Source: Rhizopus sp. PT2906
Taxonomy: Eukaryota; Mucoromycota; Mucoromycetes; Mucorales; Rhizopodaceae
Assembly: GCA_025529335.1 (NCBI GenBank)
Contig: JAMYHX010000270.1
Location: 1-57,186 of the forward strand
Reading direction: 5' to 3'
Length of the DNA: 57,186 nucleotides
In this document: positions 44,058 to 55,565 of the stretch, piece by piece
Position numbering within the stretch: position 1 is the stretch's first letter
How the letters are laid out: each line of letters begins with the position of its first letter
The notes under the pieces: generated by a model
Databases searched by the model: none
Told to the model about the DNA's origin: nothing
What the model saw: only the letters and a program-made list of their open reading frames with translations
Made by a program: the position numbers and the translations under genes

Positions 44058-44280
44058 ACTATGTAAATGACAACACAAAACATACAATAATAAAGCAGTA
44101 AATAAATTGCAAAACAAAAGGGATATATATGTATATATATAACTTATTTATTCATAAGATTATTTTCATATAAAACACATATAAAATGTTTGTATAATAT
44201 GTATAATAGAGAGAGAGAGAGAGAGAGAGGACTTATGTTAGAAAAAAGGGGGGAAAGCGTATCTACAATATGTGTTAAAC

Positions 44281-45656
44281 TTATAAAAAAGAATTTTGAC
44301 TTAGGGCATTAGACCAATCTGCAGCCAACAGAAAATCATCTTCTTTAAATAAATCCAATACATTTGAATTATCTGCAGGATCAATTTGAAGTTGGGTATC
44401 AAAATCATCAACAACAAAAAAGGGTAACTGAAGTGGTTGTTCTTGTTGTCTGGAAGGTTGTGATTGATTGTTCTGATGATGTTCTTCATCATCGTCTGTA
44501 GACAAATAACTCGAAGTGTCATCCACAGCTGATGCTTCAGGCACTGACTTTTTAGTAGTTGGCTTTTTATTATTAGGTTTGCGATCTTCTTTACATTTGA
44601 TTTGCATCCAACGTGTACGGCATTGTCTCTTTTTTTTTAAAAAAAAGAAAAATATTATTACACGAATGAACACATCAATGACATTACCTGAGTTCGACCT
44701 GGGATGGTCTCTGCAATCCGAATCCAACATCGACCAAAATTCTCAACACCCATTCTTAACAGAGCATCCTCTTCTGCCGCCCATTTTCCTTTTCTCACAT
44801 AAGGATCCAGTGCCTCTGTCCAGCGTGCTTGACATTGAATACCAGTTCGGTTCGGTATTCTTTCCGCAATTTTATTCCAGGGAATAGGCTGAATACGTCC
44901 TTCAGCATCCGTCATATTGGCATACTCGAGTACAGAGTATCGCAGAATTGTGTCTTCCTCTTCTGTCCATCTTCCTTTGTGAATATTGGGACTATCATAA
45001 CGTTTATACATGAACCATTGTCACTCTTGGACTTACTTGAGTGCACCCAGCCATCGTGTAGAGCACTGCATAGGGGTGCGATTAGGCACATGAGCAGCGA
45101 TCAATGACCACTTGTGTGGACCGTGCAGCTGAACAGCCTGTTTCAACAGTTCATCTTCCTCTGCTGTCCATCGAGAATAGGTCGAAGGTCGTTTGTTTCT
45201 CTTGGTTGTGTGTGTACGAGTGGTGGTAATGATGGGTGATAGATAGGGTGACCAAAGATCCATAGAGTATCGTCTCTTGTTCATACTGGGCGACACAGGA
45301 AATGGCGAAGATAATTGAAGGGACTATTCTTGTTATTGAGAACATTGTGTTTATTTATGAAATCAAAAAAAGAACCCGCGTATACCTGAATGGCATCATC
45401 GATCTGCAGCATAGGCTGTTGTGAGGCTTGAACGAGTCCACCTTGGGGAATGAAAGACTACAACATATTGCGTATTAGGGGATTTGTTTATCTTTCCTTA
45501 TATGTATGTCAATTCATATGTATTTACACTTGGCTGTTGCTGCATGCTATATTCCTATAATCCCATTAATCCTACTATTCCCCTTACATCATTCTCACCC
45601 CTTACTTGGTAACTTCTATTGTCATTGTTGTCCCAGCATTGGTCGAATAAATCCAT
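44281..45656 (-). CDS. Myb-type transcription factor with three SANT/Myb repeats
   Basis: Exons: 45656-45606, 45554-45528, 45457-45386, 45323-45037, 44991-44688, 44628-44281; 362 residues. Seen: a Gln-rich start (MDLFDQCWDNND, MQQQPS); repeat 1 SRWTAEEDELLKQAVQLHG...RTPMQCSTRWLG; repeat 2 KGRWTEEEDTILRYSVLEY with an insertion, ending RTGIQCQARW; repeat 3 KGKWAAEEDALLRMGVENFG...RTQRQCRTRW; and then a basic and an acidic Gln-rich tail (DDDEEHHQNN) ending DLFKEDDFLLAADW, which looks like an activation region. Repeat spacing resembles Bas1- and SNAPC4-type Myb proteins; which one is uncertain. The 45-nt intron 44992-45036 is required to give GALNPNIHKGRW. Confidence 0.85.
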
Positions 45657-47626
45657 TTTAGGTAAATCAATAATATCAAGATAAAAAAAGAAAGTGAGAA
45701 AAAGAAGAAGAAAAAGAAAAAAGAAAGCAAGAGCTTTGCAATAGAAGGAGAGAGAAACCGAGAGAGAGAGAGAGAGATGAACATTGTATGAAATTGACCA
45801 AGTTGGATAAAATATTTTGCAAAAATGTTAGGCACTCTTCGAATTACGTGACGTTGCTGCTTCTTTTTTTTTCTTTTCCTTCTCTTCTTGCAGATCAATC
45901 CAGTGCAAATAGCAATTCCACATAGAGAAAGACGCAAAAAACGGTGTAATAGGAAGGAGGTTGTGATTGGAAGAGAACAATTATAGATTATATCTTCATT
46001 TACATGTGTGATCTTGTCCTACTTGATCAAGTTCACAGCATGATTGCTCGACACGCTATTTCAACCGAGGTCACCTTGACTTACAATAAGGGAAGCATAT
46101 CTCAAGTAGTTCTTTATGACCTTTGAGTCTCCCTTCTTCAAATCAAGCCCAGATTCGTTGGCCCAGAATGCCATTTTATATATATATATATAGAGAGAGA
46201 GAGGTCATACACTTTCTATCAATGTGAACTGTTTTATACTTTTCTTTGCCCGTATTGAGCAAATAGCTTGTAATCTTGAGCACAGGTGGTGGGACATACA
46301 CGCATTATCACTGTCATTTAAAGTCTTCTATCAACCCAAAGTTTTACCAAGATGAATCCATTGTTCCTTTTATGGGTATCAATCAAGTTCCTTGACCAAG
46401 TTTCTATATTCACTTGATTCCTTTTTAGGGTACACTGTCCACATGATATGTGACTATATATCGTGTGGCTTGAATCTAGCACATCTTTACTTTTAGCAAA
46501 GTCTATGTCTTTGGTTGCAATAATCATACACACATATTGAAAAAATGGGATAGGGACAACAAGTTACAATTCTTATATTAATCAAGATAGGCAAATGAAC
46601 GAAAAGGCAGCTCAGTTGTATATGCGTCTGTGAATGACATTAATAATAAAAAATCAGCCTACGGTACAACGACGTAATTTTATTAATTGTCAAGGCAAGA
46701 TGGTACGACGTATCACCAAGTTTCTTTTTTTAGTATTGTTTTCTTCTATTTTCTTTCATTTTCTTCAGGCATCGACGGGGGGGGGTCAATACCACTTTGA
46801 AAAGAGCCAGCCGACCCGGGACATTTCTTGCTGGATAACGCAACTTTTGATACGTTATCTGCGTTACCAGGCCCTTTTATAAATCGCTCCGCGTGTTCCT
46901 TTGTCCCCTTGGTTCCTTTCGGGCACAAACCAGAGGTAAGCGGAGATTAAATATAATAGGAGCCCACTTCATACATGTCTCTCTTTCGAGAGAGTCCCCT
47001 TGCCCAATTTCAGGGTAGGCTTGCTCCATCATATGGCGCGATCTTCATAGCACTTTCCAGTCTCTTGTGGACCTGATTCATTTGCCGTTATCGACAATAA
47101 TGAACCGAGCCTCTTCTGACCATATAACACCTTTCCATACGACATTGTCTTGTTCAAAAGTCGCTAACCCGTGAGGATGGTGTAGTAAACTGTTGAATGG
47201 CAGTGTAAGTTTTTGATTCATGATAAAAAACATGAAAAAGGGGGGAGAAAAAATAACGAAATATAAAAAAGCATCTAAAATTCGGACTCCCCTTTTATTG
47301 GTGTGTGTGTGTGTGCGTGTAGCTAATAAAACGTCAGTGGCTTTTTTTTTTTTCTCTTGTTCTTTAACCTTTGTGTTTTTTCATTGTTGAAACTGCGATA
47401 AAGGCCTGGCTTGAATAAAACATGAATGAGAAACAGGGATGAACTGAAGCAAATAGAATTTGTACATGATGGCAGTTTATTTAAAGACAATGAAATAACC
47501 AAATGTGTTTTTTAATGTAATTTGAAAGGAGAAAAAAAAGAGGACCAAAAGTTATATAAATATATAAAACAGTGTTGGTTAGTTCTTGATCTTATTTGAT
47601 CAAATTACATTAAAACATCCTTTATT
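45657..47626. other. Gene-poor spacer with transposon remains
   Basis: About 2 kb between the Myb and PIK1 genes. It contains the GA-rich Myb promoter (45740-45780), a TA/GA microsatellite at 46178-46202, a G9 run at 46778, an imperfect inverted repeat GATAACGCA...TGCGTTACC at about 46836-46871, a Tc1-like relic (listed separately) and a GT repeat at 47299-47317. No intact gene was found. Confidence 0.5.
46980..47200 (-). mobile_element. Relic of a Tc1/mariner-type transposase
   Basis: Minus strand reads HHPHGLATFEQDNVVWKGV followed by IWSEEARFIIVDNG and a stop. W..VIWSDES.F is the hallmark around the second catalytic Asp of Tc1/mariner transposases; here the Asp position is Glu (WSEEARF). 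Downstream sequence is out of frame. The inverted repeat at about 46836-46871 could be an element end, but this is not shown. Confidence 0.45.
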
Positions 47627-50250
47627 TTACAATATTCCCTATAAATATAATAAATACCTCTTTTCTTTTTTAATACTTCTTGTTCTTGTACCTGTGAATA
47701 GTATTGAAAAGTATCATAAAGTCTAGTGAATACATTACAGCAGCTGCTCATGATCAATTTATCTACAAACGATTCTACTTGTGTATCTGTCAGATGCAAC
47801 TGGAACCTCTCCTTGAGTTGCGTCAGTGCACCATGATGTTGAAAACAAGGCAGCTTAGAGTCCTTTGACATCATTTCGGTTAATAATAAAATATTATCAC
47901 AGTGCTTACGAACAGCCAAGAATGCAGCTTTCATTAGTGATTTATATTCACCAAACTTGTTGCCCAAAAGATCGAGGTATTCTTGGGGAAGTTTGAAAGG
48001 TGCCATTTCAAAGCCAACAGACCCTGGTGAGTTTGAAAGAATGAAACCAAAATCGATATGGACAATGTGACCTTGATCATCAATCAGCAAGTTGCCATTA
48101 TGCCGATCCTTGATTTGCATCAAATAGCATGCGACTGAATACCCTGCTAAACTTCGCATGAATGCATCCTGAGCCTTTTTGAACCCTTCACTATGTTCTG
48201 GTCCAAATTTCTACCCTTGATTTAGTCACTTTGTTTCTTTTTCTAGCAAGTTTACCTTGATATAATAATCCTTGAGTGTAAACACAGATCCTTCTTCATT
48301 CCATTTTTTAGTATAGGCTTCCTTCTTGATTGAATGAATTGAAATTGAATTCTTTACGGTCTCAATCAATCCTGAATGGTCTGAGGTGACCAAGACTCGA
48401 ATACTATAAAAATGATCAAAAAGAAGCTCCATTAAATATAAATATAGCTTACTATTGCACCCAGACATCGACATGTGTATCCTGCCAAATCTTTTGCATC
48501 TCACGTATCAATTGCACAGCCAACTGTTCCTGACGTAAATCCGCTCCATGTTTGACAATGACCGAGATCAATCGCCAATTTGGTAAATGGCCATAAGGCG
48601 ATGAAGCCCGAATACGCTCCCTTTTTACACTCCAAGATTCGGAAAAGACAGCTGCACTAGGATCTTCACGATCAAGAGCAATCTGATAATCGAGTGTGTG
48701 TTTACTATCGACATGGATACCTGCCGTCATCTTGGCCAGCCGATCCTCTTCTAGAGCGACCATCTCGGCAATGATCTTTTGACGGATCGTGTCACGTTCA
48801 GGATTAGGATCATGCTGAAGCTGAGCGAGCAGGATGGCGGCCGTCTTCATCTTTTCTGCAAATTCTTCGGCATCGAATGCAGGAAGAGGGGCTACCGAGG
48901 TATCACTCTCCACAACCGGCGTCTCTTCTGTCTCGATGGGTGGGTCGAGGTCAACCGTCTGACATTGTTTGGATTGATTGAGTGGGTCCAGACTGAGTTC
49001 GTCATCCAACACTTCGATCATCAACAGATACGGTGCCTAGATGGAGGGGGACGTAATATCAATACGAGACCGTTCTTTTATAATGTATTCCTTACCCTTT
49101 CTGCAGAGTTCAAGACAACAGCGTCTGTAGGACTGATGCGCACAACGCGATGATGAAAAGGTCTATCGTCTGTAGCTGGACACCAAAGAGGTAAACAGAT
49201 CTCGGCAGGTAAATTGTGGTTGAGCAAGGTAAGTTCAGCATGAAGTGCACTCTGTCTGGCTGGTTTAGGCACAATCACCAGTCGAGTGGCGATATCGACA
49301 AGGGCCAGAAGGAACTGCATCTCGGAACGAAAGTAATTGGAACGAAGCAAGACACGATCCTCGTCAAAGGACGAACTGCGCGAGACAGGCGATTGAGGTA
49401 ACGACATGTCGTCCTGACTGGTAGGTACAGAGGACTGAGCCATGACTTTCATGCTCTCCATATCTGTCAGTAGCTGAGAGGGTACGTTTTCATCATGTGA
49501 TACAAGCGTGATCTTTCGAGATCGTTTTAGTCGAGTAAACGCTTTTCCTCGATGTAGATCCTCTAATGTGGCCGTAAACTTGTGAGTGTGGACGACGTGG
49601 TCCTCATCAGTGTGAAAGTGAATCATTCGTCCCTGAGCGATCGCAAGGTTTCCGATGGGTTTGGCAGCAGCAGGTAGACCAATAGCAGCGAGTAAGGCGC
49701 CTATGCCAACGAAGGCAGGTGCAACGTGCTCATGCACCCTTTGAGCTTCCTCTAGTGGATTATCAGCTGCGAATAAAATAGCCTGGCATCGATTTAATAC
49801 TCGTTTGCATAGTTGAAATGAAGGATTGGTTGGGTTGGTTGACAGATCTGAAAGGTATGCTTGTAGATACCAGAGACTCTATTTTTTTTTTTTAAAAAAA
49901 AGGGGTAAGTTTATTTTTTTGCATATAAAGCACAATTACCATAATGGCCATATGAGTTGATCTTTCACATGCATTGACCAAATAAGCCTCAACAGCAGCA
50001 GCCTCAGTTGGTCTTGTGATGAGTATATGACTAATTAAAAAGTATTAGATTATATAAATGCCTTTAATAATCATCCTTACATGAGTTGAGGTAAAAAGAA
50101 CTCAATTTCATTGACTGGGAATTTCTTTAGTTGAGAACATAGATAGTGTTGTATTCCGACGTTTTCAGGGTATTTGAACAGATAAGAAATAGCAATCCAA
50201 GCATTGAAATACTCAGAAGTAAACAATCTCAATAAGAGTGAATTAGACAT
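47627..50250 (-). CDS. PIK1: Phosphatidylinositol 4-kinase beta / Pik1
   Basis: Makes PI4P at the Golgi and nucleus, essential for secretion in yeast. Seven exons: 50250-50081, 50030-49940, 49878-49096, 49036-48453, 48403-48256, 48210-47692, 47638-47627; 768 residues. Seen: an N-terminal helical lipid-kinase-unique region (NAWIAISYLFKYPENVGIQH); LNSAERAPYLLMIEVLDDEL; WRLISVIVKHGADLRQEQLA (kinase N-lobe); RVLVTSDHSGLIETV; catalytic loop DRHNGNLLID; DFGFILSNSPGSVGFEMAPF; and MAPF...EYLDLLG. The end YDTFQYYSQGIL is completed by a 12-nt last exon, and agrees with PI4Kbeta C termini; without it the frame would add an unrelated tail. Shorter than yeast Pik1 (about 1066) because the inter-domain linker is small. 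Confidence 0.94.
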
Positions 50251-50555
50251 GATACATTTTTTAATTTCTATTTTTGATGTTCTAAATGAGGGGCTAAAAA
50301 GATCAATTGCGGTCATTTAATTAAGAACAAAAAAGCCATAATGCGATCGTTTTTTTGTGATGTTTAGTGATTGTTAAGTATTTGTTACACCTGAAATATA
50401 AAAAGTAGAAAAAGACAGTACTTTGGTGAAACTCTTAAAGAGAAAAGCATAACAAAATGATCTTTGTATTTTTGTTAAGCTCACAACATTGATTCATGGC
50501 GTCTAGTCTGCAGTTAGTTGACGACGCGTCATATGACATAATTCACAAGATGTAA

Positions 50556-51850
50556 TTGGCCGACAGCATTATTCTTACATATAAAGGATCATTTCCCCTT
50601 TTTGCCATGAATCTCTTTCTTTTATCTTTTCATAAAAAGCCTTATTTCATCTTGTGGTATTCTTATGATTTAGAGGTAAAGCGATTTATTCAAGATGGTT
50701 TATTCAAACTTGGAAAGAGCCTCATAGGGGACAACCCTTCTCAGTCTTTGATTTTTGTCAGCATTGACGCGCATTCATACATTCAAAACAACATCTTCAC
50801 GGCTAACGAAATCGAAGAAATTATAAATTATAAAAAGGCAACCCAACACAGGCTTCTGGAAGATTTGAAGCAATATATTAATACATTCAATTGCTCTTCT
50901 GCTGTTGATATCCGAAAAGCATTGACAAAAAGCCAAGCATAATACGTTAATCATCAGAGGTATAAACACTTTGACCTCGATTGGGCCAAACATACTGTAT
51001 ACACCACACTCAGAGACTATAAAGATTGGCAACATGAAGCGAGACAGCTTGGAAAAGTGCTGCGACGTTCACATTTGGGCCTTCATAGACAGGGTATTTG
51101 GAGACCTGGAAGTGGAAGTCGTAAGGTAATCTCATGTTTATATGTTATTATTTATTCTTGAATTAACAGTTAAACGTTATCAGGGGCGAGAGCGCATCTA
51201 TTGCTTCTTCTATTCGAAAGAATAGCAAGTGATACCTTGGGAAATTTTGTCCTGAAAAATGAATGTCCCAGTTGTCCACTGATTATCCTAAATAAAATAA
51301 AAACGAAATATCCTAAGAAAAGGCTTTGAGATTGGGACATTTTTGAAAAAACTCACCACCCAAAATTCCCTTTTGTGCTTTCGTCTTGGAAATTACCTAT
51401 TTGTGTTTCAATGCTTGACAACAGCAAAAACAAAATGGTGTGACGCTTGTATTGACAAAGCATACAATCCCGCTTGCCTTGTAACTTTGTCAGCTGTCTT
51501 GTTCTCCAATTATTCCGACGAAGCTAGAAGCGTTTGACAAAGATCTCTTTACTACATCTTCAGTCGTAAGGAAATCATAGAGAGACAAAATCAAACCTCA
51601 GCAAGAGAAGCCGTATGAAACTGTGCTTGTGTTTAATGAGCATGGATTTCTGAAAGTAAACAGAAGCAATCATTTCGCCACTTTCAGCAATCAAACAGTG
51701 CTAGTGCTTGCATAGTAATACATCACATTCATAACACAGCGTGAATATCAGGAAAAGGAGGGTGAACAAGATACCGTCATTGTGATCATCTACCTCATTA
51801 TGCTATGCGAATTTATGAAAGGTCAAAGACTGTTATATCTTTTTGTAAGG
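50556..51850 (+). pseudogene. Decayed gene of a probably multicopy uncharacterised family
   Basis: Coding-like plus-strand fragments: an open frame to 50943 (IFTANEIEEIINYKKATQHR, FNCSSAVDIRKALTKS), then a stop, then HFDLDWAKHTVYTTLRDYK in the same direction. A donor at 51126 and acceptor at 51182 lead to GESASIASSIRKNSK, and scattered fragments follow to about 51840. The order and the SASIASSIRKNSKR-like motif recall an expanded family of hypothetical proteins I associate with Mucorales, but I cannot name a function. Multiple stops and frame changes mark it as dead. Confidence 0.4.
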
Positions 51851-53719
51851 CCCATGCGATGAGCTGTATATAAGCAGGATGCTTATTAATAGATCTGGAG
51901 GTGTCATGATGATAGGTACGAGAATGAATGAACCGCAGATAACAATATGTATTGCAATGTTTAGAGCATATAAAAACTATTGCTTCATCTGTTATGACCT
52001 ATTTGAAGACGCACAGCATATGCTCTGATCTCCCCCTGATGCCTGCATCCAGACTTGCTCAAAATAAAGTTTTTTTTTTTTCATGGGTTTACAAGGTTTC
52101 GGAACGCGTCTATCATTTGTTATTATCATATTTGGTGGCAACCTTCTTTTGATTTTGCACAACTTGCTTCATTTATTTATACAAGATTATTACTTCATAT
52201 AACAACTACTACAAGATAGTATTTACCTAGTCTTTACTTGCAGAAAATCGGCAGAGTAACACAAATAGTATATATATATATATATATGTATGTGTATGTG
52301 TGTGAGACCAAGGCTAGAAAATAAGTCCAAGGATGCGCAATATAAACAGAGGATGCATGAAATTTATTGCCTTTTAGTCATTTTACTATCTAAAAAGAGA
52401 GGTGAATAACTCCATTAAAGTATAGATACAAGCAACAATATGAATGGATATAAAAAGTATAAAAAAGATAGGGCAAAGAGTCATAAAACACTTTAGAAAT
52501 AAACAAAAGTGTGAGTGTAAACCTTATTTATTGAAAACAATAACTTCACACAACTTAGAAAAAGGTATAAAAAGAGGGAAATTTGCCTTTATCCCTTCTT
52601 CTCTCTCTTTCTTTTCTCTTTATACTTTTTTCTTTATACTTTTTTCTCTTTTACTCTTTTTGCTTCCTTCTGGCTGCTCTCTTTGGTCAAGGTAAGTTTT
52701 TTATAAACTGACTCAGCAAGGCGATGATGGTGTGTTCAAGTGCTTCTATGCAATCTTTTTCTATGATGCTCAATACGGATCCTGGACTGACAACGGTTGT
52801 TTGTTTCACCACTCAACTGGAGGGCTTTTCAAGCAGCCAAAAGGAGAGTTATGGGACATTCGATTGGAATCTTTGCAGGGAGCTAGCTATTTGAGATCAC
52901 AGCTGTGACAGATTGTTAATGATGCCTCCTGCTGTCTGACTGGCGCAAAGGGGTACATAAGCTAATTAACAATTGACAAGGCTGAGCTAATGTATACCCC
53001 AACGGTACATCTGCTACTGCAGGTCTCTGCAGGCTGCTTGATATTTGATGGTCTGATAGTTTTTATGGGTGCATCATTGCTGGCTTTTTTTTTCTTCTCT
53101 AACTGTATGATTTATTGATATAAAACCCATAGAGTGATGAGGGTATCAACAAAGCCACTGTCAAAAGCACATTCTATAAACTATGCCACTTTGAGTTGTA
53201 GTATTCACGTATAAATCGAATTATATAATACATTTCGTTTGAACAGCCTTCAGTTTCCTTTCAAAAGATCATTTTGCAGTTTGGAGGAGCATTACCCTAA
53301 ATAAACTAAGCAGTAGCATATTGAATTATTAATTGCGTCATATAGTTTCTTAAGCTGTTTGAAGGTGATGATTAAGGAAAAAAGATTGTATGAATTAAGG
53401 CTCAATATGCATATTAACTAGATGAGAGAAAAAGACTTTTGTGTGCATAGTTTATGATTATGGATAAAAACATATAACTGCTTGTAGAATAAGACCTTAT
53501 TTACCCATCTTTGTAAAAGTGTCTTAAGAAATACACAAGCTGTTATTTTTCTTTTTCTTGAGACTACATTAACATTGATCGATGCTCCTTTATGAACAAA
53601 CTCAAAAATGCAGAGCTCATCTTTTGTGACTATCAAAAATGGCGGTGAATCTAAAGAATACACAAACCATCTGTCATAATTGCTCCTTTTTTTTATATTT
53701 TCTTTTAAACAACTCTTTA
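51851..53719. other. Spacer with one unexplained open frame
   Basis: Mostly AT-rich, with a TA microsatellite at 52269-52288 and a C/T-rich block at 52595-52680 that looks like a promoter or leader. An open frame without ATG at 52696-52908 reads GDDGVFKCFYAIFFYDAQYG, SWTDNGCLFHHSTGGLF and ends at TGA 52906-52908; it looks coding but is not recognised. Confidence 0.4.
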
Positions 53720-55380
53720 ATGTACGAAAAAGAAAAAGAAACAATAGAGATTGGTATCATTGGTGCAGGTGGAATGGGTCGTTTTTATGCACAACGACTT
53801 GCTAAAGCTGGTTGGAAAAAGTAAGAACAATGCTTGTTTTGTTCATTCAACTAATCATAATCTTAGAGTGAACGTATGCGACTTACCAGAGAAATATGAG
53901 CAACTAAAGAAAGAATTTGAAGGCATTCACATAAATGTTGTGTATAGATAACAAGATGGATCGTAATGACACGCGTATTTAGGCACCAATATCCATGTTT
54001 TACCTGATGGTTTTCATATTTCTAGAAAATGTGATTGGATTATGTATGCAGTCGAAGCAGAATACATTGATTCAGTGGTAAAAACATTTGGTCCAGGTAT
54101 GTGTATTAATTATATATTGGAATGAAACTTATTTGAATATGATAGCAACAAAGATGGGAGCTATCGTGAGCGGTCAGGTAAAATTTGATGAAATGAGAGC
54201 AAGCTGGATGAAAGCTCATATCACTGTAGACTTCGGTCAAAAAACCTGAGATAGAAGCATTTGAAAAGTATGTACCTGAAGATGTTCATATTATTTCCTG
54301 TCATTCAATGCATGGTCCAGCTGTGGATCCAAAGGGACAGCCATTGATTGTGATCAAACACCGTGCAAGCGAAGAGAAAGTTGAATTGGTTCTCAAAATA
54401 CTCTCTTGCTTTGAATCAAACATTGTTCACCTTAGTGCTGAAGAACACGACCGTATTACTGCAGACACACAAGCTGTCACACATGCTGCATTCCTGAGTA
54501 TGGGTAGTGCCTGGAGAGAAAATTCACAGTTCCCTGTAAGTTCAAAGATGATACTCAAGGGCTCAGTATCTGATATATTATCTAGTGGCTTATACCTCAC
54601 TTTGTTGGAGGCATAGAAAATGTAAAAGTCAATGTAGCATTGCGTATCTATAGCAACAAGTGGCACGTCTATGCTGGGCTTGCTATTATGAATCCGATCG
54701 CAAAGGTTCAGATCACACAATACGCAAAGAGTGTAGCAGACTTGTTCAAATTGATGATTCAAGAAAAGGAACAAGAGTTCCGCGCTAGAATAAAACAGGC
54801 AAGTCATTTATGCATCAATCATGTATTCTATGTTCCTTATTCAGATTAGGCAGGGGATTTTGTGTTTGGTGGCCTTCAAAAGGACCACGTACCTATCTTA
54901 TTAGATGATCGACTCTTGGATGAGTTTTCGCTTTCAAAGATTCCCAAAGAAAATCGACAACGTAATTCCCATCTCTCTTTACTTGCCATGGTTGACTGTT
55001 GGTATGAGTTAGGCTTAAACCCTTATGAACACATGGTCTGTCAAACACCCTTGTTTCGACTTTGGATGTAAGATATCACCCACTTTGTTCATTCTATTAC
55101 TCATACTTTTTTTAGGGGAATAACAGAATATCTATTTCGTAATCCAGCCATGCTTGAAGAAGCAATACAGGCAGCATTGTATCGTAAAGAGATTAGATCA
55201 GATGATATGGAATTTGTTACATGCGCAAGAGGTTGGGCAGAAGCAGTATCACTAGGAAGTATGGAAGGCTATCAAAAACGATTTGAGCAAACAGCCGACT
55301 TCTTTAGAGATCAGTTTGCTGAGAGTACTATTGTTGGTAATAGAATGATTGCGATGATATCAAAAAATATGTCTCAATAA
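53720..55380 (+). CDS. TYR1: Prephenate dehydrogenase (tyrosine biosynthesis)
   Basis: Converts prephenate to 4-hydroxyphenylpyruvate with NAD(P)+. Eight exons: 53720-53820, 53867-53922, 53983-54096, 54146-54177, 54230-54535, 54586-54798, 54850-55067, 55116-55380; 434 residues (yeast Tyr1 452). Seen: dinucleotide fold GIIGAGGMGRFYAQRLAKAG (12-31); VNVCDLPEKYE; DWIMYAVEAEYID; GAIVSGQTSVKKPEIEAFE; ISCHSMHGPAVDPKGQPL; AEEHDRITADTQAVTHAAF; FVGGIENVKVNVALRIYSNK; NSHLSLLAMVDCWYELG; and a C-terminal helical end. The raw frames look broken, but removal of seven introns restores one continuous protein. Two of these introns have GC donors: 54799 (CAG|GCAAGT) and 53923 (AAG|GCATTC). The latter has poor consensus, but no GT donor keeps the frame. 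Confidence 0.93.
54799..54849 (+). other. GC-AG intron in TYR1
   Basis: Donor CAG|GCAAGT, acceptor GATTAG. The unspliced frame meets TAG at the acceptor, while the spliced frame continues QAGDFVFGG. Confidence 0.85.
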
Positions 55381-55565
55381 AAACTACACTGATAAATACA
55401 TTGGGTTTTAGTTTCATTGATATATGTTGATCTACATTGCGATATCCACAAAGGAGCCAGTTTGCAACAAAGAAATTGGGTGTTGACTTTCAAAAAAAAA
55501 AAGGGAGAAGCAAGCCTTTCTTTATTCTTTCTCTCTTTTTCTCCCTTTCTTTGTGTGTTGAAACT

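Noticed and set aside
46634..46882. 82-codon plus-strand ORF with a hydrophobic segment that looks like a signal peptide.
   Set aside because: Crosses the poly-G run and inverted repeat, has no homology I recognise, and lies among transposon remains.
53418..53744. 108-codon minus-strand ORF.
   Set aside because: It overlaps the TYR1 promoter and first exon, has no motif and has the AT-driven composition of a chance frame.
53720..55380. TYR1 at first looks frameshifted in several places.
   Set aside because: Removing seven short introns (two with GC donors) yields one continuous 434-residue protein, so it is an intact gene.
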